Origin: Actinomycetes bacterium
GTDB lineage: Bacteria; Actinomycetota; Acidimicrobiia; Acidimicrobiales; SZUA-35
Assembly (NCBI GenBank): GCA_024227975.1
Contig: JAAETV010000671.1
Coordinates: forward strand, 1 to 7,369
Direction of reading: 5' to 3'
DNA: 7,369 bases
The stretch's first letter is position 1; each line of letters opens with the position of its first letter. Shown here one piece after another: positions 1-5,292 of the stretch. Under the pieces are notes generated by a model, which did no database searches, was not told where the DNA came from, and saw only the letters and a list, made by a program, of their open reading frames with translations. The translations under genes and the position numbers were made by a program.

Positions 1-60
1 CCGAAGCCGCCTTCTTCGAGCCCTTTCGTTGCCCAGCTCAGGGTGTTCGCGCTAGTCCTG

Positions 61-525
61 CTATGTAGGGCTCAGGAGGCCCACCGGGAGTCGGCGATCG
101 GTCAGCTCTTGGTAGCTGGTGAAGTTCGGGTACGCCGCGACGAGCAATCCCCAGCATTCCTCACGCTCCTCGCCTTCGGGGACCTCCACAAAGGTGTAGT
201 GGTGGCGATTCCCGTCCGCTTCGACGTAGGCCTCCTCCGCAGCGACCAGGTTGCGATACCAGTTCGGCACGTCCGGATTGCCGCCGTTCGAACCACAGAC
301 GACGAACTGATCGCCGCGTTCCACCCTCATCAACATGACCGGCCGGGGCTGGCCGCTTGCCCGCCCAACGACGTCCATCAAGATGACAGGCTTGCCGAGG
401 AAGCGCTTCCACAGTCGCCCGCTGGTCTTTCGGAACACGGACGCCTGTAGTCGAGAGTACCGCTTGCCAACCGGGGCCATTCGTGTGGCCATCACGTGAG
501 TTGCCTTGCCGGTCATGCTTGCCAC
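61..525 (-). CDS. F420-dependent nitroreductase-family (Ddn/DUF385-like) oxidoreductase
   Basis: A 154-residue protein that looks full length for the Ddn-like deazaflavin-dependent nitroreductase family, small split-barrel flavoenzymes that bind reduced coenzyme F420 and reduce quinones, nitro compounds or other acceptors. The family core is easy to see: GRASGQPRPVMLM (about residues 54-66), the loop FVVCGSNGGNPDVPNWYRNL (about 74-93, including the usual S-x-G-G and P-x-W-Y-x-N-L elements), and a C-terminal segment with YPNFTSYQ and TDRRLPVGLL. The start is the GTG at 525, because a TAGGTT hexamer lies exactly six bases upstream, as at three other genes here. An ATG three codons later (516) is the alternative. 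It is the only minus-strand gene at the left edge and shows no operon partner inside the window. The family is clear, but the substrate cannot be read from sequence. Confidence 0.9.
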   Translation of the reverse strand: MASMTGKATHVMATRMAPVGKRYSRLQASVFRKTSGRLWKRFLGKPVILMDVVGRASGQPRPVMLMRVERGDQFVVCGSNGGNPDVPNWYRNLVAAEEAYVEADGNRHHYTFVEVPEGEEREECWGLLVAAYPNFTSYQELTDRRLPVGLLSPT

Positions 526-531
526 GATCGC

Positions 532-537
532 AACCTA
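532..537 (-). promoter_or_regulatory. -10 hexamer of a probable leaderless promoter for the nitroreductase gene
   Basis: On the minus strand TAGGTT is followed by six bases and then the GTG at 525. In leaderless actinobacterial transcripts a TANNNT -10 box sits at this distance so that transcription begins at the start codon. No convincing -35 element and no good Shine-Dalgarno sequence are seen. Support comes mainly from the same spacing at three other genes in the window. Confidence 0.45.
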
Positions 538-736
538 CACGGATTCCCGGCCGGGAGTGGAGCTCCCGCCCATTCATCGAGGTCGCAGCTCCTGTTCTTC
601 TCGGGCCCACGCGCTCTTCGCTGAGGAGATGAGCATTGTCGGACAGGTCCCAGCTCTTGGCCAGGAGTGGTAGTGCTTGGGATTGCGGTTATGGAATGTC
701 TTCGAGAAGGCACTTCGGAGATGGTTGAGGATCGGG

Positions 737-877
737 TCAGTCAGGGGCGGTAGAGACGGCCTCGCACAATGGTGTGCCGTCCACGCCGGGGTTGAAGCCA
801 CACTCGGGCTCGACGAACCCGACCTCGATCACTTCTCCTAGACCGGTGGCACTCGTAGCCGCCTCCCACTCCTCCAT
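737..877 (-). pseudogene. C-terminal remnant of an unrecognised protein
   Basis: The last 46 codons of a longer minus-strand open frame read like genuine protein: MEEWEAATSATGLGEVIEVG and onward, with two cysteines (in PECGFN and PLCEA) and a TGA at 737-739. Third codon positions are mostly G or C. Upstream of the ATG at 877 the frame stays open to about 1297, but that part is antisense to a better coding frame on the plus strand, and the ATG has neither a Shine-Dalgarno sequence nor a -10 box. I therefore read it as the 3' end of a gene whose front was lost. It could also be a real 46-residue protein. I do not recognise the family. Confidence 0.35.
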
Positions 878-890
878 TGTGGTGCACGAC

Positions 891-1195
891 GTGAGGGTCG
901 TGAAGCTCCTGGTTGTGATCGAACATGTCCTCGGACCAGCTGACACCGAGGTCATCTCAACCCTTCGTCGGCACGACGGCAGGCCTGTCGAGGTCCAGCT
1001 GAACGACGGCCGACGTTGCCGCGTGTTCAACACCGCCTGGGCTACGACGTCGGTGACACTCACGCCCACGTCACGACGAACACCAGCCCGTTCGTCGAGG
1101 GTGAACCGATCGACTTCTTCTACACGAGCGAGATCGTCTCGATCTACCCTCTGGATGGCCCTACGAAATCTGTCGAGCTGGGCGAGGGAAAACGG
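891..1195 (+). pseudogene. Frameshifted small conserved-looking protein gene
   Basis: Two plus-strand frames join into one plausible protein of about 100 residues if one G is restored at the GGG run 1039-1041. The first part, from about the GTG at 891, includes VVKLLVVIEHVLGPADTEV and NDGRRCRVFNTAW. The second part continues GYDVGDTHAHVTTNTSPFVE, then IDFFYTSEIVSIYPLDG. Both parts have strong G/C bias at third positions, and the aromatic- and isoleucine-rich composition is unlike a shadow frame in GC-rich DNA. After about 1195 the second frame stays open to a stop at 1385-1387 but becomes arginine-rich and no longer looks coding. The start is uncertain: no ribosome binding site or -10 box is seen before 891 or the GTG at 900. 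The break may be real decay or a homopolymer sequencing error. The family is not recognised. Confidence 0.5.
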
Positions 1196-1447
1196 CACGA
1201 ATGCCGAGCACGGAGAAACGCTCGACCTGTACAGGCCACGGTCGCCCTCGGTGGCGGACATCAGCGCTCCCGGACGGGTGACTCTGCTTGGTTCCATTTC
1301 CGATCACTCAGACCGCTCGAACACGCCGGGCCGCGCGCTCGGGGACGTTGGACCCTACAGCAGCTGTCCACGGAGGGGGAGCCTTGAGCTACAGCAGTTG
1401 GCCCGGGTCGGCCAGACAGCGACCGTATCTAGCGAAGCGAGCACCCA
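1196..1447. other. Non-coding or decayed stretch upstream of the DUF4386 gene
   Basis: Open frames cross this stretch, but none has convincing protein composition. One plus-strand frame, around 1206-1320, has moderate third-position G/C bias and could be a second displaced piece of the broken gene at 891-1195. No clear promoter or strong Shine-Dalgarno sequence precedes the ATG at 1448, so the promoter of the DUF4386 gene was not located. Confidence 0.3.
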
Positions 1448-2188
1448 ATGAGTACCGAAGCACACGTGGGTACAGATCGGCGGACCGCGGTGATCGTCGG
1501 TGTGCTCTTCATCGTCGCCCTGGTCCTTCATCTGGTGGGAGGCGTGATCTATGGCCCAGCCACCGGTTCCGAGGACTTCCTGGAACGCGCCTACCCGGAC
1601 AGGACGGTGGTGACACTGGGCCTGCTGATCGAGTTCATCGCAGTCATGGCGATCCCCCTGATTGCCTACTTCATGTTCCCGGTGCTGAGACGGTTCAGCG
1701 AGGCGTTGGCTCTTGCCTATGTCGGATTCCGGACGGTGGAGGCGGTCTTCCTCATCGCCATCGAGGGCAAGGTCTTGGCCCTGATCGACCTCAGCGAAGA
1801 GGCTCAGACCGCCGATGCGACCGACGGCCCCGGCCTTCAGGCCATCGGCGACTCGCTCCTGGCCGAAAACGACGGAACCTTCGGACTGTACGTCCTCGTC
1901 TTCACTGCGGCGGCCCTGATCTTCTATGCCATGCTCTACCGCACGAGGCTGGTCCCCCGATGGCTGTCGATCTGGGGCTTCGCGGCCGCAGCGTGGATGT
2001 TGGCCGGAACCGTGCTGATCATGCTCGATGTGTTCTCAGGCACCTCGGACTCCGTGCAGGCCATCTTCGTCATTCCTGTTCCTCTTGGAGAGCTGGCACT
2101 CGCTCTCTGGCTGATCCTCAAGGGCTTCGACGACCTATCCCTTTCACCACCAGTGATACCGAGCACCCCGGCCCAGCGATCCGCGTAG
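1448..2188 (+). CDS. DUF4386-family integral membrane protein
   Basis: A 246-residue polytopic membrane protein with the pattern of DUF4386: a short charged N terminus followed by about six hydrophobic segments (roughly residues 13-34, 53-78, 86-108, 146-163, 171-195 and 204-226). Landmarks are the RRTAVIVGVLFIVALVLHLV first helix, YVGFRTVEAVFLIAIEG around 91-107, and RLVPRWLSIWGF before the fifth helix, which matches the typical family arrangement. A hydrophilic loop lies at about 113-145. The molecular function of DUF4386 is unknown. An in-frame TAG at 1430-1432 limits upstream extension, so the ATG at 1448 is chosen even though no good ribosome binding site is visible. Unlike its neighbours it lacks a TANNNT box six bases before the start. 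It is followed 90 bases later by an unrelated acetyltransferase gene. Confidence 0.9.
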   Translation: MSTEAHVGTDRRTAVIVGVLFIVALVLHLVGGVIYGPATGSEDFLERAYPDRTVVTLGLLIEFIAVMAIPLIAYFMFPVLRRFSEALALAYVGFRTVEAVFLIAIEGKVLALIDLSEEAQTADATDGPGLQAIGDSLLAENDGTFGLYVLVFTAAALIFYAMLYRTRLVPRWLSIWGFAAAAWMLAGTVLIMLDVFSGTSDSVQAIFVIPVPLGELALALWLILKGFDDLSLSPPVIPSTPAQRSA

Positions 2189-2266
2189 CCGACATGTCGA
2201 GCGCCGGAGAGCTTGATTGATGGAGTGAGCGCGACGCCCGCCAGACCCGGATGAGAGCGTTCGATG

Positions 2267-2272
2267 TACGGT
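2267..2272 (+). promoter_or_regulatory. -10 hexamer of a probable leaderless promoter for the GNAT gene
   Basis: TACGGT is followed by six bases (GGTTTC) and then the ATG at 2279. It overlaps the alternative upstream ATG at 2264. If it is the promoter, transcripts begin at 2279 and the first five codons of the longer reading are never made. No clear -35 is seen. Confidence 0.4.
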
Positions 2273-2278
2273 GGTTTC

Positions 2279-2890
2279 ATGGCTTCTGACTCGGCGGCGG
2301 TCCGCCCCGCTCGCCCCACCATCGAGGAAGGGCTGTTGTATGCGCGCTATCTCAACGAGGCAGCCGAGGGTGCCTTTCGAGTGCTGCTGGGCAAGGGTTA
2401 CGACCGGGTTATTGCGGAGGCATACCTGAGCCCCGGTCACGACTTGTCCTATGAAACTGCCGTGTTCGCCGAACGATCAGGTCGGATCGCTGGAATGGCG
2501 TCGGGGTACACGTCGCAACAGCATGAGCAGTCGTCGGACGAACCTCTGCGCAGGGCAGCAGGGTTCCGGATAGCGCGAATGGCTGCTCTCTCGATGCTCG
2601 GGCGGCGCATCAAGAGATTCATCAAAGCCGTCCCTGACGGCGACTACTACCTCCTAGCCGTCGCGGTGGACGGCCAGCACCGAGGAGCCGGGATCGGTTC
2701 GACACTCCTCGACTACTCCGAGGGCAGGGCTTCCGCTGCGGGTTGTACTCGTATCGTTCTCGATGTTGGGGAGAAGAACGCGGGTGCCCGTCGGCTCTAT
2801 GAGCGCCGCGGGATGAAGGTCGAGGCCAGATCGCCGTCGATCATCTTTGCTCCCGGCTCCCGTGCCTGTCGGATGGTCAAGCCGCTCTGA
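2279..2890 (+). CDS. GNAT-family N-acetyltransferase
   Basis: A 203-residue member of the GNAT superfamily, which transfers an acetyl group from acetyl-CoA to an amine on a small molecule or protein. The acetyl-CoA motif A is clear at about residues 128-140, LAVAVDGQHRGAGIGSTLLD, with the Q-x-x-G-x-G/A pyrophosphate loop as QHRGAG. The following strand, IVLDVGEKNAGARRLYERRG (about 159-178), supplies the typical Asn and Tyr of motif B. The N-terminal half is helical (ARYLNEAAEGAFRVLLGKG) with an insert before the core, which resembles the longer GNAT proteins. The start at 2279 is preferred over the ATG at 2264 because of the leaderless -10 geometry; a purine-rich stretch before 2264 keeps the longer form possible. 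The gene follows the DUF4386 gene by 90 bases and probably has its own promoter. Substrate unknown. Confidence 0.9.
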   Translation: MASDSAAVRPARPTIEEGLLYARYLNEAAEGAFRVLLGKGYDRVIAEAYLSPGHDLSYETAVFAERSGRIAGMASGYTSQQHEQSSDEPLRRAAGFRIARMAALSMLGRRIKRFIKAVPDGDYYLLAVAVDGQHRGAGIGSTLLDYSEGRASAAGCTRIVLDVGEKNAGARRLYERRGMKVEARSPSIIFAPGSRACRMVKPL

Positions 2891-2910
2891 TCGAATCCGT
2901 CCGTATCCGG

Positions 2911-2930
2911 CAACCTCGATCGGCAGGTTG
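2911..2930 (+). terminator. Short inverted repeat after the GNAT stop codon
   Basis: CAACCT (2911-2916) pairs with AGGTTG (2925-2930) around an 8-base loop, 20 bases past the stop. The stem is only 6 bp and has no T run, so it is a weak terminator candidate. Confidence 0.2.
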
Positions 2931-2996
2931 GCGGTCGGCGTTCGATCTGCGCCGCCCCCAATTCCTGCCGACATAATGCTGCTGGCCAACGACCTG

Positions 2997-3032
2997 CGAG
3001 CACCCGGGGGCGACTCACGACCCGAGTGCTCG
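2997..3032. terminator. Strong hairpin in the convergent gap, probable bidirectional terminator
   Basis: CGAGCAC-C-CGGG (2997-3008) pairs with CCCG-A-GTGCTCG (3021-3032). This gives 11 base pairs with one internal mismatch (3004/3025) and a 12-base loop. It lies nearly midway between the ends of two converging genes (stops at 2890 and 3147). There is no T tail, which is common for terminators in GC-rich actinobacteria. Confidence 0.4.
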
Positions 3033-3086
3033 ACAACACCGACCCCAGGGAGCTGGCCGGTACGTGTCTCGGTGTGGACCTTCGAC

Positions 3087-3126
3087 GGGTCGGCTGTTGG
3101 GCTCGGTGGATCCGATCAGCCGACCC
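3087..3126 (-). terminator. Perfect 10-bp hairpin after the DUF1508 gene
   Basis: GGGTCGGCTG (3087-3096) is perfectly complementary to CAGCCGACCC (3117-3126). Inside the loop TCGG (3103-3106) pairs with CCGA (3112-3115). The outer arm begins 20 bases past the DUF1508 stop codon, a natural place for termination of that gene. No T run follows on the minus strand. Confidence 0.4.
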
Positions 3127-3146
3127 CAAGGAGGTGTGGTGGGTTG

Positions 3147-3326
3147 TCAGATGTCGTCGATGATCGCGGCGTCTGGGGCGTGGCGCTTCACGGAGTCGAT
3201 GCCGTTTCGGGCTGATGCTTTGGTTTTGTAGGGCTCACCCACGGCGATGATTTGACCGTTGCTTGCCTTCAACCGAAAACGGAACTTGCCTGCCTTGTCC
3301 TTGTAGAGCTCGAACTTGCCTGCCAT
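3147..3326 (-). CDS. DUF1508 / YegP-family small protein
   Basis: A 59-residue protein consisting of a single DUF1508 unit. It begins MAGKFELYKDKAGKFRFRLK, continues through SNGQIIAVGEPYKTKASARNGI (residues 23-44), and ends with SVKRHAPDAAIIDDI. It shares the family signature F-E-x-Y-K-D-x-x-G-x-x-R-F-R-L-K-A-x-N-G followed by Y-x-x-K-A-x-x-x-N-G-I-x-S-V-K. Members carry one or two copies of this small alpha-beta repeat, and their biochemical role is not established. The frame is open upstream to 3509, but only this part is family-like. The ATG at 3326 has a good ribosome binding site (AGGG six bases upstream, with GAGAGG just before it), which fixes the start. It converges on the GNAT gene and is divergent from the DinB gene. 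Confidence 0.93.
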   Translation of the reverse strand: MAGKFELYKDKAGKFRFRLKASNGQIIAVGEPYKTKASARNGIDSVKRHAPDAAIIDDI

Positions 3327-3332
3327 CAGATG

Positions 3333-3343
3333 CCCTGCCTCTC
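3333..3343 (-). promoter_or_regulatory. Ribosome binding site deciding the DUF1508 start
   Basis: On the minus strand GAGAGGCAGGG ends six bases before the ATG at 3326. It selects that ATG over the longer open frame, and it makes this the one clearly Shine-Dalgarno-led gene among the single-gene units here. TANNNT hexamers a short way upstream (TACGCT, TATGTT) could be its -10, but no -35 is convincing. Confidence 0.55.
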
Positions 3344-3693
3344 GTCGCTTCAGCGTAGGAACATAGCCCAAACACCAGGGCCCAGGCTGAGAGTCACCGT
3401 AGCGTTGCCGACGGAATGCTGAGCTGGCCGACCATGGTCCCGGATGACCGCCGGAGCTTGTCACAACCAGAGCAGCGAGAATCCCTCTGAGGTCTCCCGA
3501 CGAGATCACTCGGGTGACAACTTGGACCTGCAGCGGTCGGGTTGAGTCTGGTCATCGTCGCCTCTCCGACTAGGCGAACTGGAGCAGCTGCACTTTGATG
3601 TCCGGGTGCCAGGGCGCATTATGCGACGCCCGTTATAGGGCACATCTTCCGCAACTCGGCGCCGGTTACGAGCGGATGGACCGACATGATCAG
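3344..3693. other. Divergent intergenic region between DUF1508 and DinB genes
   Basis: About 350 bases without a supported gene. It must carry the promoters of both flanking genes. It holds a perfect 11-base odd palindrome, CGCATTATGCG (3615-3625), nested in a GGGCG...CGCCC arrangement and followed by an AT-richer TTATAG (3633-3638), which may be an operator or promoter. A minus-strand 53-codon frame (3394-3555) has a good ribosome binding site but poor codon bias and was not called. Confidence 0.35.
3615..3625. promoter_or_regulatory. Palindrome, possible operator upstream of the DinB gene
   Basis: CGCAT-T-ATGCG is a perfect 11-base odd palindrome about 80 bases before the DinB start, close to TTATAG at 3633-3638. 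The position between two divergent genes suits a repressor site. There is no gene for a regulator in the window to pair it with, so this is only a candidate. Confidence 0.2.
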
Positions 3694-3699
3694 TAGTGT
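3694..3699 (+). promoter_or_regulatory. -10 hexamer of a probable leaderless promoter for the DinB gene
   Basis: TAGTGT is followed by six bases (CGTCGC) and the ATG at 3706. No Shine-Dalgarno sequence precedes that ATG, consistent with a transcript starting at the start codon. Confidence 0.45.
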
Positions 3700-3705
3700 C
3701 GTCGC

Positions 3706-4215
3706 ATGACGATTGAGTCGCTGGCCGGATTCGACTTCTCGGCGTGGGAGCAGCCAGATACCGGCCTGGAGTCGAGGGAGCTTCTGGAGGCCTGGCTGGG
3801 ATATCAGCGCCATGAGTTCCATCGCAAGCTGCGAGACCTCAACCGCGATCAGCTTGTCGAATGGTCGGTCCCGCCTGTCCAGTTGTCGGTCCTCGGTCTC
3901 GTTCGGCACATGACACAGATGGAGCACGTCTACCTGGCCTGGGGCCTCGGCGGCGGCGAACGATCACTCCGCTACGGAGACGACGACTATGCCGGTGGTT
4001 CCCCGACGACCGTCGATGATGACCTGCAGTGGTACTTCGATGAAGTCAGCAAGGCCGACGCGGCGATCACCGCGATGCCTTCACTGACGGCCGAGGGTTT
4101 GGGTCATGGACGGCCCCTCCAAGCGGCCCTGATCAAGATGATCGACGAGTACGCTCTCCACGCTGGACAGGCCCACATGCTTCGATTCGCTGCACTCGGC
4201 GAGATCATCCGCTGA
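3706..4215 (+). CDS. DinB-like / DUF664 family protein
   Basis: A 169-residue four-helix-bundle protein of the DinB/DUF664 group, which includes metal-dependent thiol transferases that use mycothiol or bacillithiol. Typical elements are LEAWLGYQRHEFHRKLRDLN (27-46), the helix SVLGLVRHMTQMEHVYLAWG (61-80) with the first conserved His (H68), and the last helix IDEYALHAGQAHMLRFAALG (146-165) with H152. DUF664 proteins usually have H-x-G-H-A-D in the last helix. Here it reads H-A-G-Q-A-H, so the second His is Gln155 with a His at 157, closer to the H-x-G-Q seen in other DinB proteins. Metal binding may therefore differ or be lost. Mycothiol use is plausible in an actinobacterium but not shown. 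The gene appears to be transcribed alone from a leaderless promoter. Confidence 0.88.
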   Translation: MTIESLAGFDFSAWEQPDTGLESRELLEAWLGYQRHEFHRKLRDLNRDQLVEWSVPPVQLSVLGLVRHMTQMEHVYLAWGLGGGERSLRYGDDDYAGGSPTTVDDDLQWYFDEVSKADAAITAMPSLTAEGLGHGRPLQAALIKMIDEYALHAGQAHMLRFAALGEIIR

Positions 4216-4273
4216 CCGTCCGGAAGCGTCACCACCCGAGCGCTGTTAAACGCGCGGCTGACCTGGGCGAACT

Positions 4274-4316
4274 CCCCGGGGCCGGCGTAACGGTGCACGG
4301 CACCCGATCGAGATCG
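4274..4316. repeat. Cluster of three short palindromes downstream of the DinB gene
   Basis: CCCCGGGG (4274-4281) is followed by GGTGC-ACG-GCACC (4292-4304) and, directly abutting, CGATC-GA-GATCG (4305-4316). They lie 60-100 bases after the DinB stop and 70-110 bases before the next start. They could terminate the DinB transcript or bind a regulator of the following gene. The sequence does not separate these options. Confidence 0.3.
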
Positions 4317-4371
4317 CCGGTACGTGAGCGCAGCTCAGCGGCGGTCCGAGATACGAAATCGCGCGGCGCCG

Positions 4372-4377
4372 TAGCCT
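4372..4377 (+). promoter_or_regulatory. -10 hexamer of a probable leaderless promoter for the unknown gene
   Basis: TAGCCT is followed by six bases (GTCAAG) and the ATG at 4384. There is no Shine-Dalgarno sequence before that ATG, so this spacing is the main reason to prefer 4384 over the in-frame ATG at 4435. Confidence 0.45.
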
Positions 4378-4383
4378 GTCAAG

Positions 4384-4941
4384 ATGAACGTGTGCGAGCT
4401 CTCGTTGCCCTTCGTCGCGAGAGGGCTTCCTGGCATGGTGAACGTAGAGGTCTACCCGAACTCGCAACCGGCATCCGTCGGGAGCGCCGACTGGGCGCAA
4501 GGATTCCCAATCTGCAAAGCATCGATCGACTGGGAAGCCGAGGGATACAACGCCCTGCTCGGCTGGGTACAGCTCGTGGGTATGCGGGCCGCCGGCACTG
4601 ACGACTCGCGACACTGGGTGACTGACCCACTGGAGATCTACAACGGTCTCAACACCCCATTCGGCTTCTACGGTCTAAGCCCCACGCTGTTCGATGCACC
4701 AGCCCGAAGCGATCGAACGCGGTCACTGGACTGGTGTGCCGAGAGCTTCCTGTGCTTCGCACCCTCCTCCCCTATGGCCCGTGAGGCCCATCCGGTTGGG
4801 GGGTTCTCCTGGGGCTTCGTCCTGAGCGGCGATGAGATCAAGACCATTGAGCCGAAAGCCATCGAGCGGGCGGCATGGACTCGACACCTCGATCTACTGC
4901 GATCTACCTACTCAGGCTGGACCTTCCCGGACCAGCCCTGA
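4384..4941 (+). CDS. Conserved-looking protein of unknown function
   Basis: A 185-residue soluble protein that I cannot assign to a named domain. It is rich in Trp, Phe, Pro and Gly with strongly protein-like blocks: SADWAQGFPICKASIDWEAE (34-53), GYNALLGWVQLVG (54-66), DPLEIYNGLNTPFGFYGLSP (81-100), TLFDAPARSD (101-110), LDWCAESFLCFAP (115-127) and GGFSWGFVL (139-147), ending YSGWTFPDQP. The block order resembles an uncharacterised actinobacterial family I have seen before, with W-x-x-G-F-P-x-C near the front, P-x-L-F-D-A-P in the middle and G-F-S-W-G-F near the end. That is recollection, not a search. There is no signal peptide or membrane segment. The ATG at 4384 is supported by a -10-like box at leaderless spacing; the ATG at 4435 has a purine-rich stretch nine bases upstream and is the alternative. 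It seems to be a single-gene unit convergent with the membrane protein gene. Confidence 0.8.
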   Translation: MNVCELSLPFVARGLPGMVNVEVYPNSQPASVGSADWAQGFPICKASIDWEAEGYNALLGWVQLVGMRAAGTDDSRHWVTDPLEIYNGLNTPFGFYGLSPTLFDAPARSDRTRSLDWCAESFLCFAPSSPMAREAHPVGGFSWGFVLSGDEIKTIEPKAIERAAWTRHLDLLRSTYSGWTFPDQP

Positions 4942-5292
4942 GGAAGCCGCTACGGCGTGTGCCCGATATCGGCACTCCTTGCTCGCATAGAAATGTTCAC
5001 GCAACCAGGGCAAACGCATCCGGTCTGCATACCCGAGCACCGGGACCCTCGCATATCGCCGGTACCCGAGCACGGGTGTCCGCAGTTTCCGAGCGGCGTT
5101 ATCGGGTACTGCACTTGGGCCGTTCCCGAGTGGCTGCCCTGAGCCGGTCGTTGGGATTATGCGCTCCCGGTATGAGCGGGTCTTCGAGTATCGACCTCAC
5201 GACGGCTGCCGATCAGAATGCCGGATATGGGCGAGCCCTGGAGTGGAGTTGTGGACGATGTGCGCTGCTTGTGAGAGGCGGCCTGTTGCCCG
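4942..5292. other. Convergent intergenic region with repeated hairpins
   Basis: About 350 bases between the stops of two converging genes. I see no supported gene; a 61-codon plus-strand frame at 4957-5142 has weak codon bias. The region contains duplicated TACCCGAGCAC and CTCGCATA words and several small hairpins, including CGCTC...GAGCG (5162-5166 with 5174-5178), any of which could end transcription from either side. Confidence 0.4.
5030..5080. repeat. Duplicated TACCCGAGCAC hairpin motif
   Basis: TACCCGAGCAC occurs at 5030-5040 and 5063-5073, 33 bases apart. Each copy folds: CCCG-AGCAC-CGGG (5032-5044), with four-base arms, and ACCCG-AGCA-CGGGT (5064-5077), the latter extendable to 5061-5080 by one G-C pair and wobble pairs in RNA. 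They may be tandem terminators for the gene ending at 4941. Confidence 0.35.

Noticed and set aside
574..801. 75-codon minus-strand ORF in the gap upstream of the nitroreductase gene
   Set aside because: Third-position G/C bias is modest and composition is not protein-like. It overlaps the better-looking tail at 737-877 in another frame.
737..1297. Long minus-strand open frame of 186 codons
   Set aside because: Only the last 46 codons look like protein. The rest is antisense to plus-strand frames with better composition and base bias, so the full ORF is not called.
1288..2220. Plus-strand 310-codon open frame overlapping the DUF4386 gene
   Set aside because: It is arginine- and glycine-rich shadow sequence in another frame of a clear membrane protein gene.
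3327..3509. N-terminal extension of the DUF1508 protein
   Set aside because: The added 61 residues show no family similarity, and a good ribosome binding site precedes the ATG at 3326.
3394..3555. 53-codon minus-strand ORF with GGAGAGG five bases before its ATG
   Set aside because: The ribosome binding site is attractive, but third-position G/C is only about 60 percent and the protein looks random. It may be worth a glance in expression data.
5030..5080. CRISPR-like repeat
   Set aside because: There are only two copies of an 11-base word, with no further units and no cas genes.
4957..5142. 61-codon plus-strand ORF in the convergent gap
   Set aside because: It has weak codon bias, no ribosome binding site, and its repeated Pro-Glu-His comes from the duplicated TACCCGAGCAC word.
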